A stretch of DNA of 64,000 bases from Papio anubis (GCF_008728515.1 NC_044981.1:96008426-96072425), one strand, 5' to 3'. Counted from the first letter of the stretch, positions 34,335 to 47,115 are shown. Notes: generated by a model not told the origin, from the sequence alone. Translations and numbers: made by a program.

Positions 34335-35285
34335 GAATCACTCATTTATTTGGCAAATAGTTCTTGAATATCTCCTCTATGTGGCATAAACTGTTCAAAC
34401 ACTCAATAAGGTAGATAAAGTCTCTGCTGTCATGTAGCTTACTTACGTTCTAATTAGGGTGGGAGACAAAAAATCAACATGTTTACTAATTTAAAAATTG
34501 TTTCAAATGCTCATATGAATACATTTTCACAGATGGTGTAATGGAGAGTGAGACATAACAGTCACCTTAAATTAGGTTTCTAGAAAGGTGCCTCAAGAGA
34601 GGTGATCTGAGTTGAGAATAAAATGACAAGAACCAGGCCACGAAAAAATTTGCTATCTCAGCATATTCTAGGCAAAATAAAGATCTAGAAGTAGACCACT
34701 AAATCAGGACTAACTTGAAATTTTAAGGAACTGTACAGAGATTAGGATGGCTGAGTAAGTGGTCACACATGAGAGAGAAAGATAGGAATTGTAGGTAGGT
34801 CATAGCAAAGATCTTGGATTTTTATTCTCAACACAATTAAAATCTCTGCAGGATTTTAAGTAGAAGAATAATATAATATGATTTGTAATGTTTAAAGATG
34901 TCTCTGGCTACCATGTGGAAAAAAGACTGAGAAGTAGCATAAAACTATGGCAGTAATACAAGTGGAAGGTGATGTTGGTTTATATTGGAGTGTCAGCAGA
35001 AGAAATGGAGAGAAGTTCCTGAACCCAGGCTCTCTCTTCAAGTTACAGTCAATGGATCTGATGATGACTTAAATGTAAGATAGTGGGGAAAAAAAAGAGA
35101 TAAATCAAAGATGACTTTTTGCTTGAGTGAAAAATAGTTCTTAGGATATGAGGAAGATTAAGATGACAGACTGAGATAGAAAAATAAACACTCCATTTGA
35201 AGTACCTACTATACATCTAAGTAGAGATTTCAAATAGGCAATTACAACAGAATTTGAAAGTCATGGAAAGGTCAAGGATTTTTAA
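34335..35285 (+). repeat. Long ancient interspersed repeat, family not assigned
   Basis: Ordered resemblance to a known ancient mammalian repeat whose name I cannot give with certainty. It has CATTTATTTGGCAAATAGTT, TGTCATGTAGCTTACTTACG, CTTGGATTTTTATTCTCAAC, AATGTTTAAAGATGTCTCTGG, ATCAAAGATGACTTTTTGC and ACATCTAAGTAGAGATTTC. About 0.95 kb, all on the same strand. Confidence 0.5.
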
Positions 35286-36119
35286 AAATTAATTTTTGGA
35301 AAGGTACAGTGATTCTTCCAAAATTACATAGTAGCAGCAGATTCAAACTTCAAAAATTTACAGTCTAGTAACCTTTCTAAATTCTGTCTAAAATTAGAAG
35401 CTAACAGACACTAGGTAAAGGTTTAGTGGATTCCTTGAGGAATAAAGTATATAAGGTTTTATATAATAACACTACACCTCTATTTTAGTTGTTAGAAATC
35501 TTCTTGTTCTCAATTAGGGTTTATCAACTATATTTGTGGTCAATGGAATTTTGTAGTATACTACTTAGACTAGATAAGCATTGTTATAAGTAACTAGTCA
35601 CAAGATTAAATGGCAATCATCTTAATAAAAAATACTTTTGATAGTTAACACAACTTAATAAACAAATTTTATTATTGAAAGGCTATGTGACATACAACAA
35701 TGCAGATTTTTTTCATATTTAAAATCTGCTCATGCAACAGCCTCTGAAAATTGAATAACTTCGTTTTCCAAATGTAATCTAAGTCTTGCTTAGGAAGAGT
35801 AAACCATATCCAACCTAATGTCATAGATCTCACATATTTGAGAAACGTTTGGCTATTCAATAAATGTGAAATTGAACTAAAAGTTAAGTTTAATATATTC
35901 TGATTATTTTACTTCAACAATTCATAAGATTACTTGGGCAAAAGAATCATACACATTTTACCACATTAACATAAATATATAATTAGCAACTATGTAGATA
36001 AAAATCTTTAAGATACTTTTAAAAGATCAACATAAAAGATGAAGATTGCAAGGTATACAGCTATAATAAGCTTTCAGCTTTCCTAATTACCAAGTGATTT
36101 CTCAAATTAGAGGAACAGT

Positions 36120-36235
36120 TAAGTAAATTATGATATACCTATTCAATGAAATAGTATGCATTCATTAAAATAGTAATCAAGGAGAATATGAAGCAACAGG
36201 ATAAAAAATCCTATATACATTAAGTGAAAAAATAC
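36120..36235 (+). repeat. Old L1M 3' fragment
   Basis: AATTATGATATACCTATTC, AATGAAATAGTATGCATTCA and a TTAAAATAGTAATCAAGGAG-like segment resemble the ATGGAATACTATGCAGCCAT region of L1M. Confidence 0.45.
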
Positions 36236-36249
36236 AAAATTATATTTTA

Positions 36250-36377
36250 TTTTATTTTTTGAGATGGAGTCTCGCTATGTTGCTGAAGTTGGTCTCAAAC
36301 TCCTAGGCTTATGTGATCCCCCTGCCTCAGCCTCCCAAATTGCTGGGATTCCTGTCATGTGCCAGCATGCCTGACTC
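36250..36377 (-). repeat. Alu monomer fragment
   Basis: TTTTTTGAGATGGAGTCTCG joins at GTTGCTGAAGTTGGTCTCAA to CTCCCAAATTGCTGGGATTC, so the middle of the arm is deleted. Ends at CATGCCTGACTCC. Strongly diverged. Confidence 0.75.
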
Positions 36378-36903
36378 CAAAATTATATTTATACTATGCT
36401 TACAACCATATTTTAAAAGACCACATTAAAAAGCTGGAAGAAAATGCTCTGCTGGCTCCACTCCTCTATTGTTACCATGGAGTCCCCTTTTCATCTTTCT
36501 GAGGATAAACCTAATTTATTGGTGAAAAAGCTTTCGGATAACAGAAACTGCTTCATATTTTACATGACTGAGCCACTTTTTGCCCTATAATTCTCATCCT
36601 TTTTAACTCTCAGGGGATCTCTCAGTAATAGATTCAGATAAACAAATGTAGAAAGTTCAGGACCTCAATTTAGGCCTTAGAGACCTTGGGACAAGTTCAT
36701 TTACCTGTTAATTTCAGGTAAACTATGTTAACATACTAGGGCTAGTATCTTCATCTGACCAGTTTGTTTCTGCATGCATTTGGTTGTAAATAAACAACTT
36801 AGAAATCAAGGCTTAGCCCATAATCTTTCATACTCTACTAAGAATAGAAGACAAAATATCAGCTACCCTAGTCATAGAGAAATCTTAAAGGTGGGGACTA
36901 CAT

Positions 36904-37279
36904 TTTTTTTTTAATTTATTAATTATTATTATTATACTTTAAGTTCTAGGGTATATGTGCATAACGTGCAGGTTTGTTACATATGTATACTTGTGCCATG
37001 TTGGTGTGCTGCACCCATCAACTCGTCAGCACCCATCAACTCGTCATTTACATCAGGTATAACTTCCAATGCAATCCCTCTCCCCTCCCCGCTCCCCATG
37101 ATAGGCCCCGGTGTGTGATGTCCCCCCTTCCCGAGTCCAAGTGATCTCATTGTTCAGTTCCCACCTTTGAGTGAGAACATGCGGTATTTGGTTTTCTGTT
37201 CTTGTGATAGTTTGCTAAGGATGATGGTTTCCAGCTGCATCCATGTCCCTACAAAGGACACAAACTCATCCTTTTTTAT
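36904..37279 (-). mobile_element. 5'-truncated L1PA 3' end, antisense, with perfect target duplication
   Basis: The minus strand reads the last ORF2 codons and 3' UTR to a poly-A tail. It is flanked by GGGGACTACAT at 36893-36903 and again at 37280-37290, an 11-bp perfect duplication. It carries the doubled CAGCACCCATCAACTCGT motif seen in the other two L1PA tails. Confidence 0.95.
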
Positions 37280-37384
37280 GGGGACTACATATTAAGAAAC
37301 AAACAAATTAATCCTACAAATTGAAAATAAACAACTGAAAAATATTTTAAAACATTTTAAATATTCCTAGTCTAATTCATCACT

Positions 37385-37645
37385 GTCCAATAGAAGTACA
37401 TTAAAAGCCAATATATACTTACATTTTCTAGCAGAAACATTAAAAAAACACAAAAACAGTGAAATTAATTTTATAATGTATTTTATTTAACTCAATGTAT
37501 CTAAAATATCATCTTAACATGAAATTGTAAAATTAGTGTATGTTACACTTAAAGCACATTGTAATCTAGACTAGCCGTATTTCAATTGCTAAACACCCAC
37601 ATGTGGTTAATGGCTACTATATCAAATAGTGCAGCTCTGGAGAGT
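37385..37645 (-). repeat. DNA transposon fossil (hAT type, family uncertain)
   Basis: CACTGTCCAATAGAAGTACA at one end and a TCAAATAGTGCAGCTCTGG end form diverged inverted ends. Internal AATCTAGACTAGCCGTATTT and CACATGTGGTTAATGGCTAC fit a common mammalian non-autonomous hAT-like element. Confidence 0.6.
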
Positions 37646-37812
37646 GCCCAACTAACTTATATAATACTTATAAATTGATAAATATACTGTCCTAACACAG
37701 CAGCTTGCATTCAGGGAAAATCTCTTAGGGCAACATTCAGAAATCCTTAATGTGGTCTAAAAGACCCTACCATAATATGAAGTTCATAAAATTCAGTTAA
37801 ATTATAATTCAG

Positions 37813-37970
37813 TTAAATTATACGGTGACTCATGCCAGCAATCTCACAACTTGGGAGGCTGAAATGGAAGGATTGCTTGAGGCCAGGAGTTGGAGGCTGC
37901 AGTGAGCCATGATCATGCCACCACACTCTAGGCTGGGTGACAAGGCAAGATCCTGACTTAAAAAGAAAAC
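37813..37970 (+). repeat. Alu, internally deleted fragment
   Basis: GGTGACTCATGCCAGCAATC to TTGAGGCCAGGAGTTGGAGG is left arm; it jumps to GCTGCAGTGAGCCATGATCA to GATCCTGACTTAAAAAG. AluJ-like, about 160 bp. Confidence 0.8.
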
Positions 37971-38301
37971 AAAAAACTACACATTGAGGAGTCTTTAGGA
38001 AAGAGAAAGGACACTAGTCTTTTTCTTGATGTCTTATTCTCTATAATTATCCTTGGTAAGCATAAAAAGAAGAAAATAAGTAACCATTTGTTGAATGTGT
38101 TAAACAATGAAATTAATGTTCTTTTCCAAAATTGACAATCACTCATACTTATTTCTATATTCCAACCCAAGGTCTAAAACAGTGAGGTTGAAATGTCAAC
38201 CACATATTACATTAGTGACAAATACTTGACAAATACCTCACCTGATCAAATGAAATCACTTGTATTCCCTAAAGTACTAAACGATAAATATAAGAAGTAT
38301 T

Positions 38302-38698
38302 TATAATATAAGAATATAATATAAGAATATAAGAAGGATGAGTTTGTGTCCTTTGTAGGGACATGGATGCAGCTGGAAACCATCATTCTTAGCAAACTAT
38401 CACAAGAACAGAAAACCAAACACCGCATGTTCTCACTCATAGGTGGGAACTGAACAGTGAGATCACCTGGACTCGGGAAGGGGAACATCACACACCGGGG
38501 CCTATCATGGGGAGGGGGGAGGGGAGAGGGATTGCATTGGAAGTTATACCTGATGTAAATGACGAGTTGATGGGTGCTGAGGAGTTGATGGGTGCAGCAC
38601 ACCAACATGGCACAAGTATACATATGTAACAAACCTGCACGTTATGCACATGTACCCTAGAACTTAAAGTATAATAATAATAAATAAATAAATAAATA
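38302..38698 (+). mobile_element. 5'-truncated L1PA with an AT-rich filler at its 5' end
   Basis: L1 sequence starts at about 38334 (AAGGATGAGTTTGTGTCCTT) and runs through the 3' UTR to an AATAAATAAATAAATAAA tail. The flanking duplication ATAAGAAGTATTT (near 38290-38302) and AAAAGAAGTATTT (38698-38710) leaves about 30 bp of ATAAGAATATAAT-type filler between the left flank and the L1 proper. Confidence 0.88.
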
Positions 38699-39093
38699 AA
38701 AGAAGTATTTTCCTTTAGAATATAAGACTACTATGAGGCAGAAATTATGTTTTTCAACTTTGTCTCTCTAATTCCTAGCACAGTAAATGGTGTAAAGCAA
38801 ATACTCGGTGGTGGTGTCTTTTTTTTTCTGTGCTTGCTTCAGCTGAGTCATTTTGATTAAATTGTAATTATCAACTATGAACTGCATTGTTGATGGATGT
38901 TTACAAATCAACTAATAGTTAAGATGCTCCATGTTAAGAATAAATTGTTCTATTCACATTATTTATTAAGTTCCACAAGTGTTTTATCATATATTATAAA
39001 TATTAGTCAAATAATTTTTTTCTATATTCATTCACTGCAGTTGCCAGTAAAACACCAAGTTAGCTTGGATTGCAACCGCTCCTGGTACACTTG

Positions 39094-39430
39094 TTTTTTT
39101 GTTGTTGTTTTTGTTGTTGTTTTTTGAGACAAAGTTTGTTCTCTTGTTCTCTTGCCCAGGCTGCAGTGCAGTGGTGCGATCTCGGCTCACTGCAACCTCC
39201 GCCTCCAGGGTTCAAGCGATTTTCCTGCCTCAACCTCCCAAGTAGCTGGGACTACAGGCGTGTGCCACCACACCTAATTTTTTAAAATTTGTTTTTATTT
39301 TCATTTTTTTTTAGTACAGACAGGGTTTCACTGTGTTAGCCAGGAAGGTCTCAATCTCCTGACCTTGTGATGCGCACGTCTCAGCCTCCCAAAGTGCTAG
39401 GATTACTGGCATGTACCACCGCACCTGGCC
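39094..39430 (-). mobile_element. Full-length AluS-like element with TTG-rich tail
   Basis: Reverse Alu with a GTTGTTGTTTTTGTTGTTG tail and a small TTCTCTTGTTCTCTTG duplication in the right arm. Flanking target duplication GGTACACTTG (39084-39093) and GGTACATTTG (39431-39440), one difference. Confidence 0.93.
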
Positions 39431-39909
39431 GGTACATTTGTTCTTAAAACCAAAACAGGTAGTTTCAAAACATACTTTTAATGTATTTTTTAATCTTCCT
39501 GACACTAAGCACTAAAAACTCTAAACATAACCAGACATTTAGCATATCACAGAATCTCCCACATTAAGAATACATACAAATTATGTATTATGTCAGAAAT
39601 ATGTAACATTCTATCTTATATAATCCCTAAGAAACTGACTGGTTTATACCCAATCCCTATTTACGTATCTACATTTTTCTATATTTATAGCTCTCTCTAT
39701 ATATTATACCAACATATGCTATTATTTTAAAATATCATCCTTCTAGGTCCAGAGGTAACAAAATATTATTTCTAAGAGACTTTATAAAAATTACTAAAGC
39801 CCATGCTTATTTGTCTGTTTGAACCTGCAAAAGAATTACAGGAAATTCTTGGGAGACTGTACAGTCCAACTAGGGATCCTCGTGTACTATACGTAACAGA
39901 GTTGGTCAA

Positions 39910-40146
39910 CTAAACTCTATATCAGTGTATTTCACAAAGAAGGTTATGCCTTACTAGTGAGTTATGAAATTAATTTAGGGATTGTTATCAGTGTTTGTAA
40001 AGAATAGAAAAGAAAAAGAAAATACTAATACATCACATGTGATAAGGGTAAAACAGTTTCGTGAAAATTGTGTTTTAATTGTTTTTGAGTGTATTAATTA
40101 CAATGTAAAATATTTTTTAGATGTGCTCAATAAAAAAAAGTTTGAA
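39910..40146 (+). repeat. DNA transposon fossil (family uncertain)
   Basis: CTAGTGAGTTATGAAATTAA, ACATCACATGTGATAAGGGT, TCGTGAAAATTGTGTTTTAA and TTTGAAATCCAGTGCCAC resemble a common non-autonomous DNA element. The 60-codon open frame within it is not a gene. Confidence 0.5.
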
Positions 40147-40199
40147 ATCCAGTGCCACAAATAAACACTTTCTTAGTGAACGCAAATGCATTCTTTCAA

Positions 40200-40520
40200 A
40201 ATATGATCCTGTTTCATTTTGGGAACACAAAAATATTTCGCTCACAAATGAATGCCTATAACCTTTGGCCTATCTGGCAATTTCACTTTTTAAAAATGTA
40301 TCCAAAAATATACTTACACATGTGCAAAATTGTGTATGCATAAAATTATTAATCACAAATTATTTGTCACACCAAAAATTAAAAACAATCAAAATGTCCT
40401 CAATAGTGTACCACTGGAATAACTTATGGCATATCCATGCAATGAAATTCTATGCCTCCATAAAACAGAATAAGGAAGTTTTCTATTTTCTGAGATGAAA
40501 AGATCTTTTTATGGCCAAGA
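40200..40520 (+). repeat. Old L1M 3' fragment
   Basis: TATCTGGCAATTTCACTTTT, CAAAATGTCCTCAATAGTG and CATATCCATGCAATGAAATTC follow the degenerate 3' ORF2/3' UTR pattern of L1M. Confidence 0.55.
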
Positions 40521-41569
40521 AAAAGCAAGTTGCAGAATAGTATTATAATACGCTATTTTATTGTCCAAATTTGAGGACGGAAGGAAATAATAATGTATAT
40601 TTGCTTGCAGAAATTCTGAAAGAATGCATAAAATTAAATACACTGCTTATTAATGAAAGAAGGTAGGGACCTGGGAAGATCAAAGACATAAGCAAAAGGC
40701 TTTTCGCTATGTAAAGGTTGCTAGTTTTTGAAACCATATGATAACACCTATGCCAAAAAAAAATATGACTGACATGTTTTAAGAAACGGAAAAGATAAAA
40801 ACATGTCCGATTTAGTGGAAAAGCCTAAATGAGCTCTCATGTATAAATATTTCATATTAAGTTTTTCTCATTATTCCTTGAATTCTACCCTTTAGAAACA
40901 AAATAGTGAGTTAAATTACTCTTTCATGCCCCTTCAAATTATTCTACACCATATGTCCCCTACTCAGTGTTCTTCCCAGTCTTCTCTTTTTTGGTCTTAA
41001 CATGGCTAGTTCCTCAAAGGACTTCCCAATTAAAAGTTTAGTTACAGAAGAAAACAGCAAGTGTTCTTTCTACCTCCAATATTTGTGACATCAGACCTGT
41101 GGTCTCATCTAAGCCTCAATGACTTCACCAGAGGACCAGATCTGTTATTAAATGCAAGCCTAAATCACATGTTGCTGCTATCTAAAATGTATCCTCCTAC
41201 TCCTTCATCATGCACTAAAGGCTGCCTACCAAGTATCAGGCTTTGAGGACATGGCCTGACCTCAAGAGCTCACGTTGTAGCAGATGAGCTCACATTGCAC
41301 ATCTCTAGATTCATCACTAGACTACCAGAAACCCATTTCATAAGCTCTAACTATAACTTTGCTTCCACATACCCCCACATTGTAACGTTTAAGGAAGCAG
41401 GAAAGATCTGACATACTACTTCACTAAATACACCAATCCTAAACTACATAATTTGTGACAAGTCAGTAGACTAACTGAACACAAAAACTACAATGTGATC
41501 TCTAATGCTCTTGAATTAAAGGTAAACACACAAGATAATATATTCCTTAAGTTGGCAAGTAAATTGTTC

Positions 41570-41820
41570 ACTAATCTATTTAGCAACCATTTTTACTGAG
41601 CACGTACTACATATAAGGTTTTGTTTTAAATGTTTTAAGTGCATGATATCACTTAGCATCCAAAGAAAATTTATGAGGTAGGTCTTTTTATCATCCTTCT
41701 TTTAAAGAGGGGGGAAGTAGGGCATGGTGAGTTTAAAGAACTTAACCAGGATAAATAGCTAGTAAACTGCAGAGCAAAGATTGAAACTCAGGTATCTGAC
41801 ACCAAAGTCTAAATTAAAAG
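41570..41820 (+). repeat. MIR, near full length
   Basis: TTTTTACTGAGCACGTACTAC, TATGAGGTAGGTCTTTTTAT, AAGAACTTAACCAGGATAAAT and ACTCAGGTATCTGACACCAA match MIR from 5' to 3'. Confidence 0.85.
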
Positions 41821-41829
41821 TCCACGTTA

Positions 41830-42162
41830 GGCCAGGCGCGGTGGCTCAAGCCTGTAATCCCAGCACTTTGAGAGGCCGAGACGGGCGGATCACGAGGTCA
41901 GGAGATCGAGACCATCCTGGCTAACACGGTGAAACCCCGTCTCTACTAAAAAGTACAAAAAAAACTACGTAAAGCAAGGTGGCGGCGCCTGTAGTCCAGC
42001 TACCGGGAGGCTGAGAAATGCAAACCCAGGAGGCGCAGGAGCTGGAGATCCGCCACTGCATTCCAGGCCACTGTATTTCCAGTTTACGCATTGCAGCAAG
42101 GCTCTGTCTCAAAAAAAAAAAAAAAAAGAAAAATAAATAAATAAAATAAATAAATAAATAAA
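41830..42162 (+). mobile_element. AluY with anomalous right arm
   Basis: Left arm is close to AluY (GGCCAGGCGCGGTGGCTCAA to GAAACCCCGTCTCTACTAAA). After GGGAGGCTGAG the right arm diverges sharply: GAAATGCAAACCCAGGAGG, then GTATTTCCAGTTTACGCATT before GCTCTGTCTCAAAA. Flanking target duplication AAAAGTCCACGTTA (41816-41829) and AAAAGTCCAAGTTA (from 42163). Confidence 0.9.
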
Positions 42163-42179
42163 TAAAAGTCCAAGTTAAA

Positions 42180-43519
42180 GGCTTGTAAAACTTATTAATT
42201 TCATAACTTTACACTTTTATTTTTAAGGTTAATTTTTTGATTCCTAAAACTGATTTTTAACCAAGTAACATAATTTATAAAACTAAATATGAAAATACAG
42301 TCAATGAAAATAATGATTTTACTAATAATCAAATAAATGCAAAATAGAGTAAGATACTATTTCATTCATCCGAGTGTTGAAGATTTTTTAAAAAATTGAT
42401 CTTGGTAATGTTTACACCCTCATATATATTGCTTATATACAATTCATATTACAAATGTGCATACATCATTTAACCTAACTCCAAGTCAAAAAAGTATCCA
42501 AGTAAAATAACTGAACTCTTAATATCAGATACATAAAAAAGCACAAAGATGCTTGCTTTAACATCATTTACAATAAGAAAAAAAAACAGACACAAGCTGA
42601 ATATCTATAAATAGGGTATTGGAGCAAGTAATTCATGACACATTCTCCATGAATCACTGTAGATAAACAGAATGAAGATATATTTGCTTATACAAAAATG
42701 TGTCTAAAAGAGAAAAAAAGTATGCCACAAAATAGTAACTAATTAAATATATTTTATTAATACAAAAACATTCTGGAAAGATATATATCAAAGTATTCTA
42801 CTAAAGTTGGGGCTGTAAAGACATTTTCACTTTCTATTTTATATTATAAACATAGATGTTACATTTTAGATATTATTTTTTGGTAAGAGAAAAATTTTAT
42901 CACTAGCCCTACAAAAATCTTTTCTGTTTACATAAAACAAACAAAAGGAAAAAGGCCTATTCTGTATTGACTCAATGTATTAACACAACAATATTTCTTT
43001 ATAAATAGAAATACCTAATGCTTTTGTAGTAATACAAAATAACTAACTAACCCTCTTTTTCATTCTGTAATATAGAGTTCTACATCTTTACAAACACCAA
43101 ATTTCTAATTTGTACCCCCTCTTGAAAGTGCACTGAAAAATTACTAAATTTTATTAAGAGATATGAAAGACAGTACATGGACACTTGTTTTCACTGAAGA
43201 CTCATATATTTTAATGTTTTATGATGAAAATGCATTTTCAATCAGATGATCTGGGTAGAGGAAATTAAGTTTTAGTAACAAAGCACCTCAAAAGAGTAAC
43301 CTAATATTAAATCTTTGAAAGAAGAGAGATTGTTAGATTTTGTGAAAATCAAGTTACTTATTTTCTAAAATGAAACTCAGCCAAATTGTATTACATATGA
43401 AGAAAGCAGTAAGAAAGCCCACCCAAATTAATTAGAAATTGCAATGCATTATTCATATATTTTTATGCTACTTAAATGAATGCATGTATACCACCCATTC
43501 ACCCATTTAATCATTTATT
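42180..43519. other. Intron, with weak L1M traces only
   Basis: 42540-42880 carries a degenerate L1M-like 3' stretch (CATTTACAATAAGAAAAA, TCTATAAATAGGGTATTGG). The rest has no recognisable feature. Confidence 0.45.
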
Positions 43520-43816
43520 AATTTAAAGACAGGATCTCATTCTGCTGCCCAGGCTGGAATGCAGTAGCATGATCATCAGCTAACTGCAATCTCAAACTCC
43601 TGGACTCCAGTGATCCTCCCACATGAGCCTCCTGAGTACCTAGGACTACAGGCATGAAGCACCATGCATGGCTAATTTTTTTAATTAAAAAAAATATTTT
43701 TAGAAATGGGATTTCACTACGTTGCCCAGGCTGGTCTTGTCCTGGGTGCAAGTGATCCTCCTGCCTTGGCCTCCCAAAGTGCTAGGATTACAGGTGTGAG
43801 CCACCATGCCCAGCCC
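43520..43816 (-). mobile_element. AluJ, full length, diverged
   Basis: Reverse two-arm Alu with many substitutions (AAGACAGGATCTCATTCTGC to ATGCCCAGCC). Inter-arm linker is TTTTTAATTAAAAAAAAT. Confidence 0.9.
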
Positions 43817-45100
43817 ATTTACACTGTTTAAAATATGACAACACTCAATATGCCTGTAAGTGTCAATTCCTAAAACTTCTCATACAGAAAAGTCTATCTA
43901 AGAAGCATAACAAAAACAAATGTCAGCTAAATACAGATGGACCTTCTAAATATACTTCACAGCCTGATGGTAAAATGATAAATAGGAAGTTATTACTGGC
44001 CTTGAAGACAAAACACATGAGAGAAAAAACAAACAATAGCAATACCATGTTTAACAAGAATTTCAGATATAATTAGAGTCAGAGAGGTATACTCTCTTCT
44101 TGGGAGGGTAGGATGCCCTCCTAATTCCCAGGAGAGGTATGATTTGAGCAAAAGTTGAATGTTTAGGAAAACTGAAGAAAAAACACAAAATTCTCAATGG
44201 GGGATTTTAAAAGAGAAACAGAACTTGGACTGCACAATCATAAAAAGTTCTACTGACAAACCATTCAGATTGTACATCCGGTTTTCACCAGCACACTCTT
44301 AACAATAACTCAACATGTCAGATGTCACTCTGAAACACCTTCTTTAGGGTGCTATGCCAATAGTCACATTCATACACATGCTCTTGGTATGTTATCATAT
44401 TAAATTGTTAGATATAATGCTGGTGGAAATAATGTCCAAAAATTTCCATTGAGGATTCTAATAATGAAATTCCCTTGTTTAAGGAGATATACATTTAAAA
44501 TGACATTCTTGCATTATTTAATCAGTTTCAAAAGTTTAAAGTCATATGAACTATAACAAATTTAAATTAAATAATTACCCTTGATTCAACATCTGTAATA
44601 TTTTGTGGACTTGACCATACAAGTGCCCAAATATTTTATCCTTTGCAAAGATTTTGAGCAAACTAGTAAAAGTAATTTAAAGGTTCAAGTCAGAGCTGAA
44701 ACCAATTATTACCATAAATATCAGCCAAGAAACTAAAAATGACATTTTCATTGTGGGATTCAACAGAATTTAACAGAGACTCTTTAGCTTCAGTTTTATT
44801 GCCATGATTAGAGGTGCAGCTGTTTATCAGAAGTTAGATCATACAATCTCAGCCAAGACTGTTTGTAATACCAATTAAATAATTTTAGGCTACAAAACTT
44901 TGAAACCACACTTAAAATGATATACCAGAGGCATACTTATACACACTTGATTTCTAACAGGGATGAAATTGAGTCTTAAAAATGGGTCAAAATGGTGCTA
45001 GAGTAACTGATTATCTATATTTTAAAAATGAATTTAAATCTTTGTCTTATATCATATTGAAATATCAGTTTTAGATGGTCTGGAAATGTAAATGTGCAAA
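43817..45100. other. Unique intron, nothing recognised
   Basis: AT-rich, no gene, no repeat family recognised by eye. Confidence 0.5.
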
Positions 45101-45109
45101 GTAAGATTT

Positions 45110-45330
45110 TAACTGGCGGACAGACCCTAAGGTTAGCCCAAATAATCCCAGATGCCTGCCTCCTGGTGTTCATGCCCGAGTTTAGTTCTTTCCCCTCAAG
45201 CGTGGTGGGATCTGTGACTTGTTTCTAACCAATAGAAGAATATGGCAGAGGCTGTCACTCCCATGATTATTTTATGTTATATATGACTCCATCTTGTAGG
45301 ATCTGCCTTCTGACAAGCAACTGACGCCCC
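45110..45330 (+). repeat. LTR/MLT1-like fragment (uncertain)
   Basis: AACCAATAGAAGAATATGGC, CAGATGCCTGCCTCCTGGTG and GGGATCTGTGACTTGTTTCT resemble old MaLR-type material; assignment is weak. Confidence 0.4.
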
Positions 45331-45369
45331 CTTGTATTTCTCTATACTTAATGAACAATTAGAGGTTGA

Positions 45370-47115
45370 ATCTGAAAGAGTTTTAAAATAATACCAGAAA
45401 ACATAAACATGAAATACATAGGTATAAATTTAACAAATAGTTGTAAAACATATGCTAAAAATTATAAATTAATCATGAAAAAAATCAAAGAATACTTAAA
45501 TAAATGAAGAAGTATATAATCTTCATGGTTTGGAAGGTTTGATATTAAGATTTAAATCCTCATCAAATAATCTATAGATTCAATGGAATATCAGTAAAAT
45601 CTCAGCAGAAAATTTTGTAGAAAACAACACAATTCATATGGAAAATCGAAGAAACAAACTAAGCAAATACTAACACCTTTTTTCAAGACTTCCTATAAAG
45701 CTTCAGTAATCCAGACAGCATGGCAAAGAAGAGACACGCAGGAAATCAAAAATAAGCTCACATGTATGTATATGGTCAACTGATTTTTAACAAACGTTTA
45801 ACAAACGTGCAAAAACAAATCACTGTAGAAAGAAATCTTTTCGATAAATGGTGCCTGAAAAACTGGTCAGCTGTATGCAAAAACAAACAAAAACCTTGAC
45901 CCTTACCTTTCATCATACATAAAAACTAATTAAAAATGGATTATATATCTAAATGTAAGAGCTACAACTTTAAAACTTACAGAAGAAAATTACGAAGAAA
46001 ATCTTAATAACCTCGCATGAGGGAAAAATCGCTTACATATGACCAAAAAGCATAATCGAGTTTTTTTTCGTTTATAGAATGAACTTCAAGGGTACTAATA
46101 CATTTGCTCCACTGAAGACATTTTATGAAAAAACAAGTCATAAAATGGGAGAAAATATTACCAACACATATCTGAAAATGGACTGTATTCAGAATACCCA
46201 AAGAACTCTCAAACCTCAGTAACAGGAAAACAAATCATCCAATTAAAAACTTGACAAATTATGTAAGCAGAAATCTCACCAGAGAAGAGTGACAAGACAC
46301 AAAAAGCTGCTAAACATTATAGGTCATTAGGGAAACACAAACAAAAACCAAAATGAGGTACTACTACACAACTAAGTAAAATGTTTAAAAATTTTTAAAC
46401 TGACGATATTATGTGCTGACAAAAATATAGGGTGACTGGAATACTCATACATTGCTGTTGGAAATACAAAATGCTCCATTCATTTTGGAAAACAGTTTGC
46501 CAGTTTCTTACAAAGACAAATACATATTTACTGTACAATTTAGCAATTCCATTCCCATTTAGCCTGGGAAAACAAAAATACATGTTCAAACAAATAACTG
46601 CACACGAACAGTTATAGCAGTTTAAGTCATAATCAGCAAAAGTTGCAAACAAGCTAAAAGTACTTCAAATGGAGAATGAACAAATTGAAGTACAGACACA
46701 AAATGTAATACATTTCAGCCTTGAAAAAAAAAAACAAGTACTGAAACATACAGCAATATAGATGAATCTCTAATATATTACATTAAGTGACAGAAACCAG
46801 ATTCAAAATATTCATGACGCTTACATGATATTATACAAGTAACTTATATGATGTATACATAAGCATTACACAAGGAATTGTATGATACTTATATGATATT
46901 TTGGAAAAGTCAAAACCATAGGGAAAATAAACAGACCAGTGGTCTGCAGGAACTGGGAGTAGTGGGAAAGAGGTAAAAGAGGCAGTAGAAAAGTTTTTGA
47001 CATGATGAAAATGTTGTTTTTGATGGTGTTGATATTTACAAAATCTACTACACTATACCCCCAAAAGAGTATATTTTATAGTAGTCAAATGATATTTTAA
47101 TACACCTGGCTTTCA
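45370..47115 (+). mobile_element. Old L1M (second half of ORF2 and 3' UTR)
   Basis: Continuous degenerate match: ATAGATTCAATGGAATATC, AATTCATATGGAAAATCGAA, TCAGTAATCCAGACAGCATG, CATAAAATGGGAGAAAATAT and a 3' UTR with GGGAGTAGTGGGAAAGAGG. Frames are broken throughout. Confidence 0.8.

Noticed and set aside
38820..38845. GTGCTTGCTTCAGC as a possible U6 snRNA start
   Set aside because: Similarity stops after about 14 bases; no U6 body follows.
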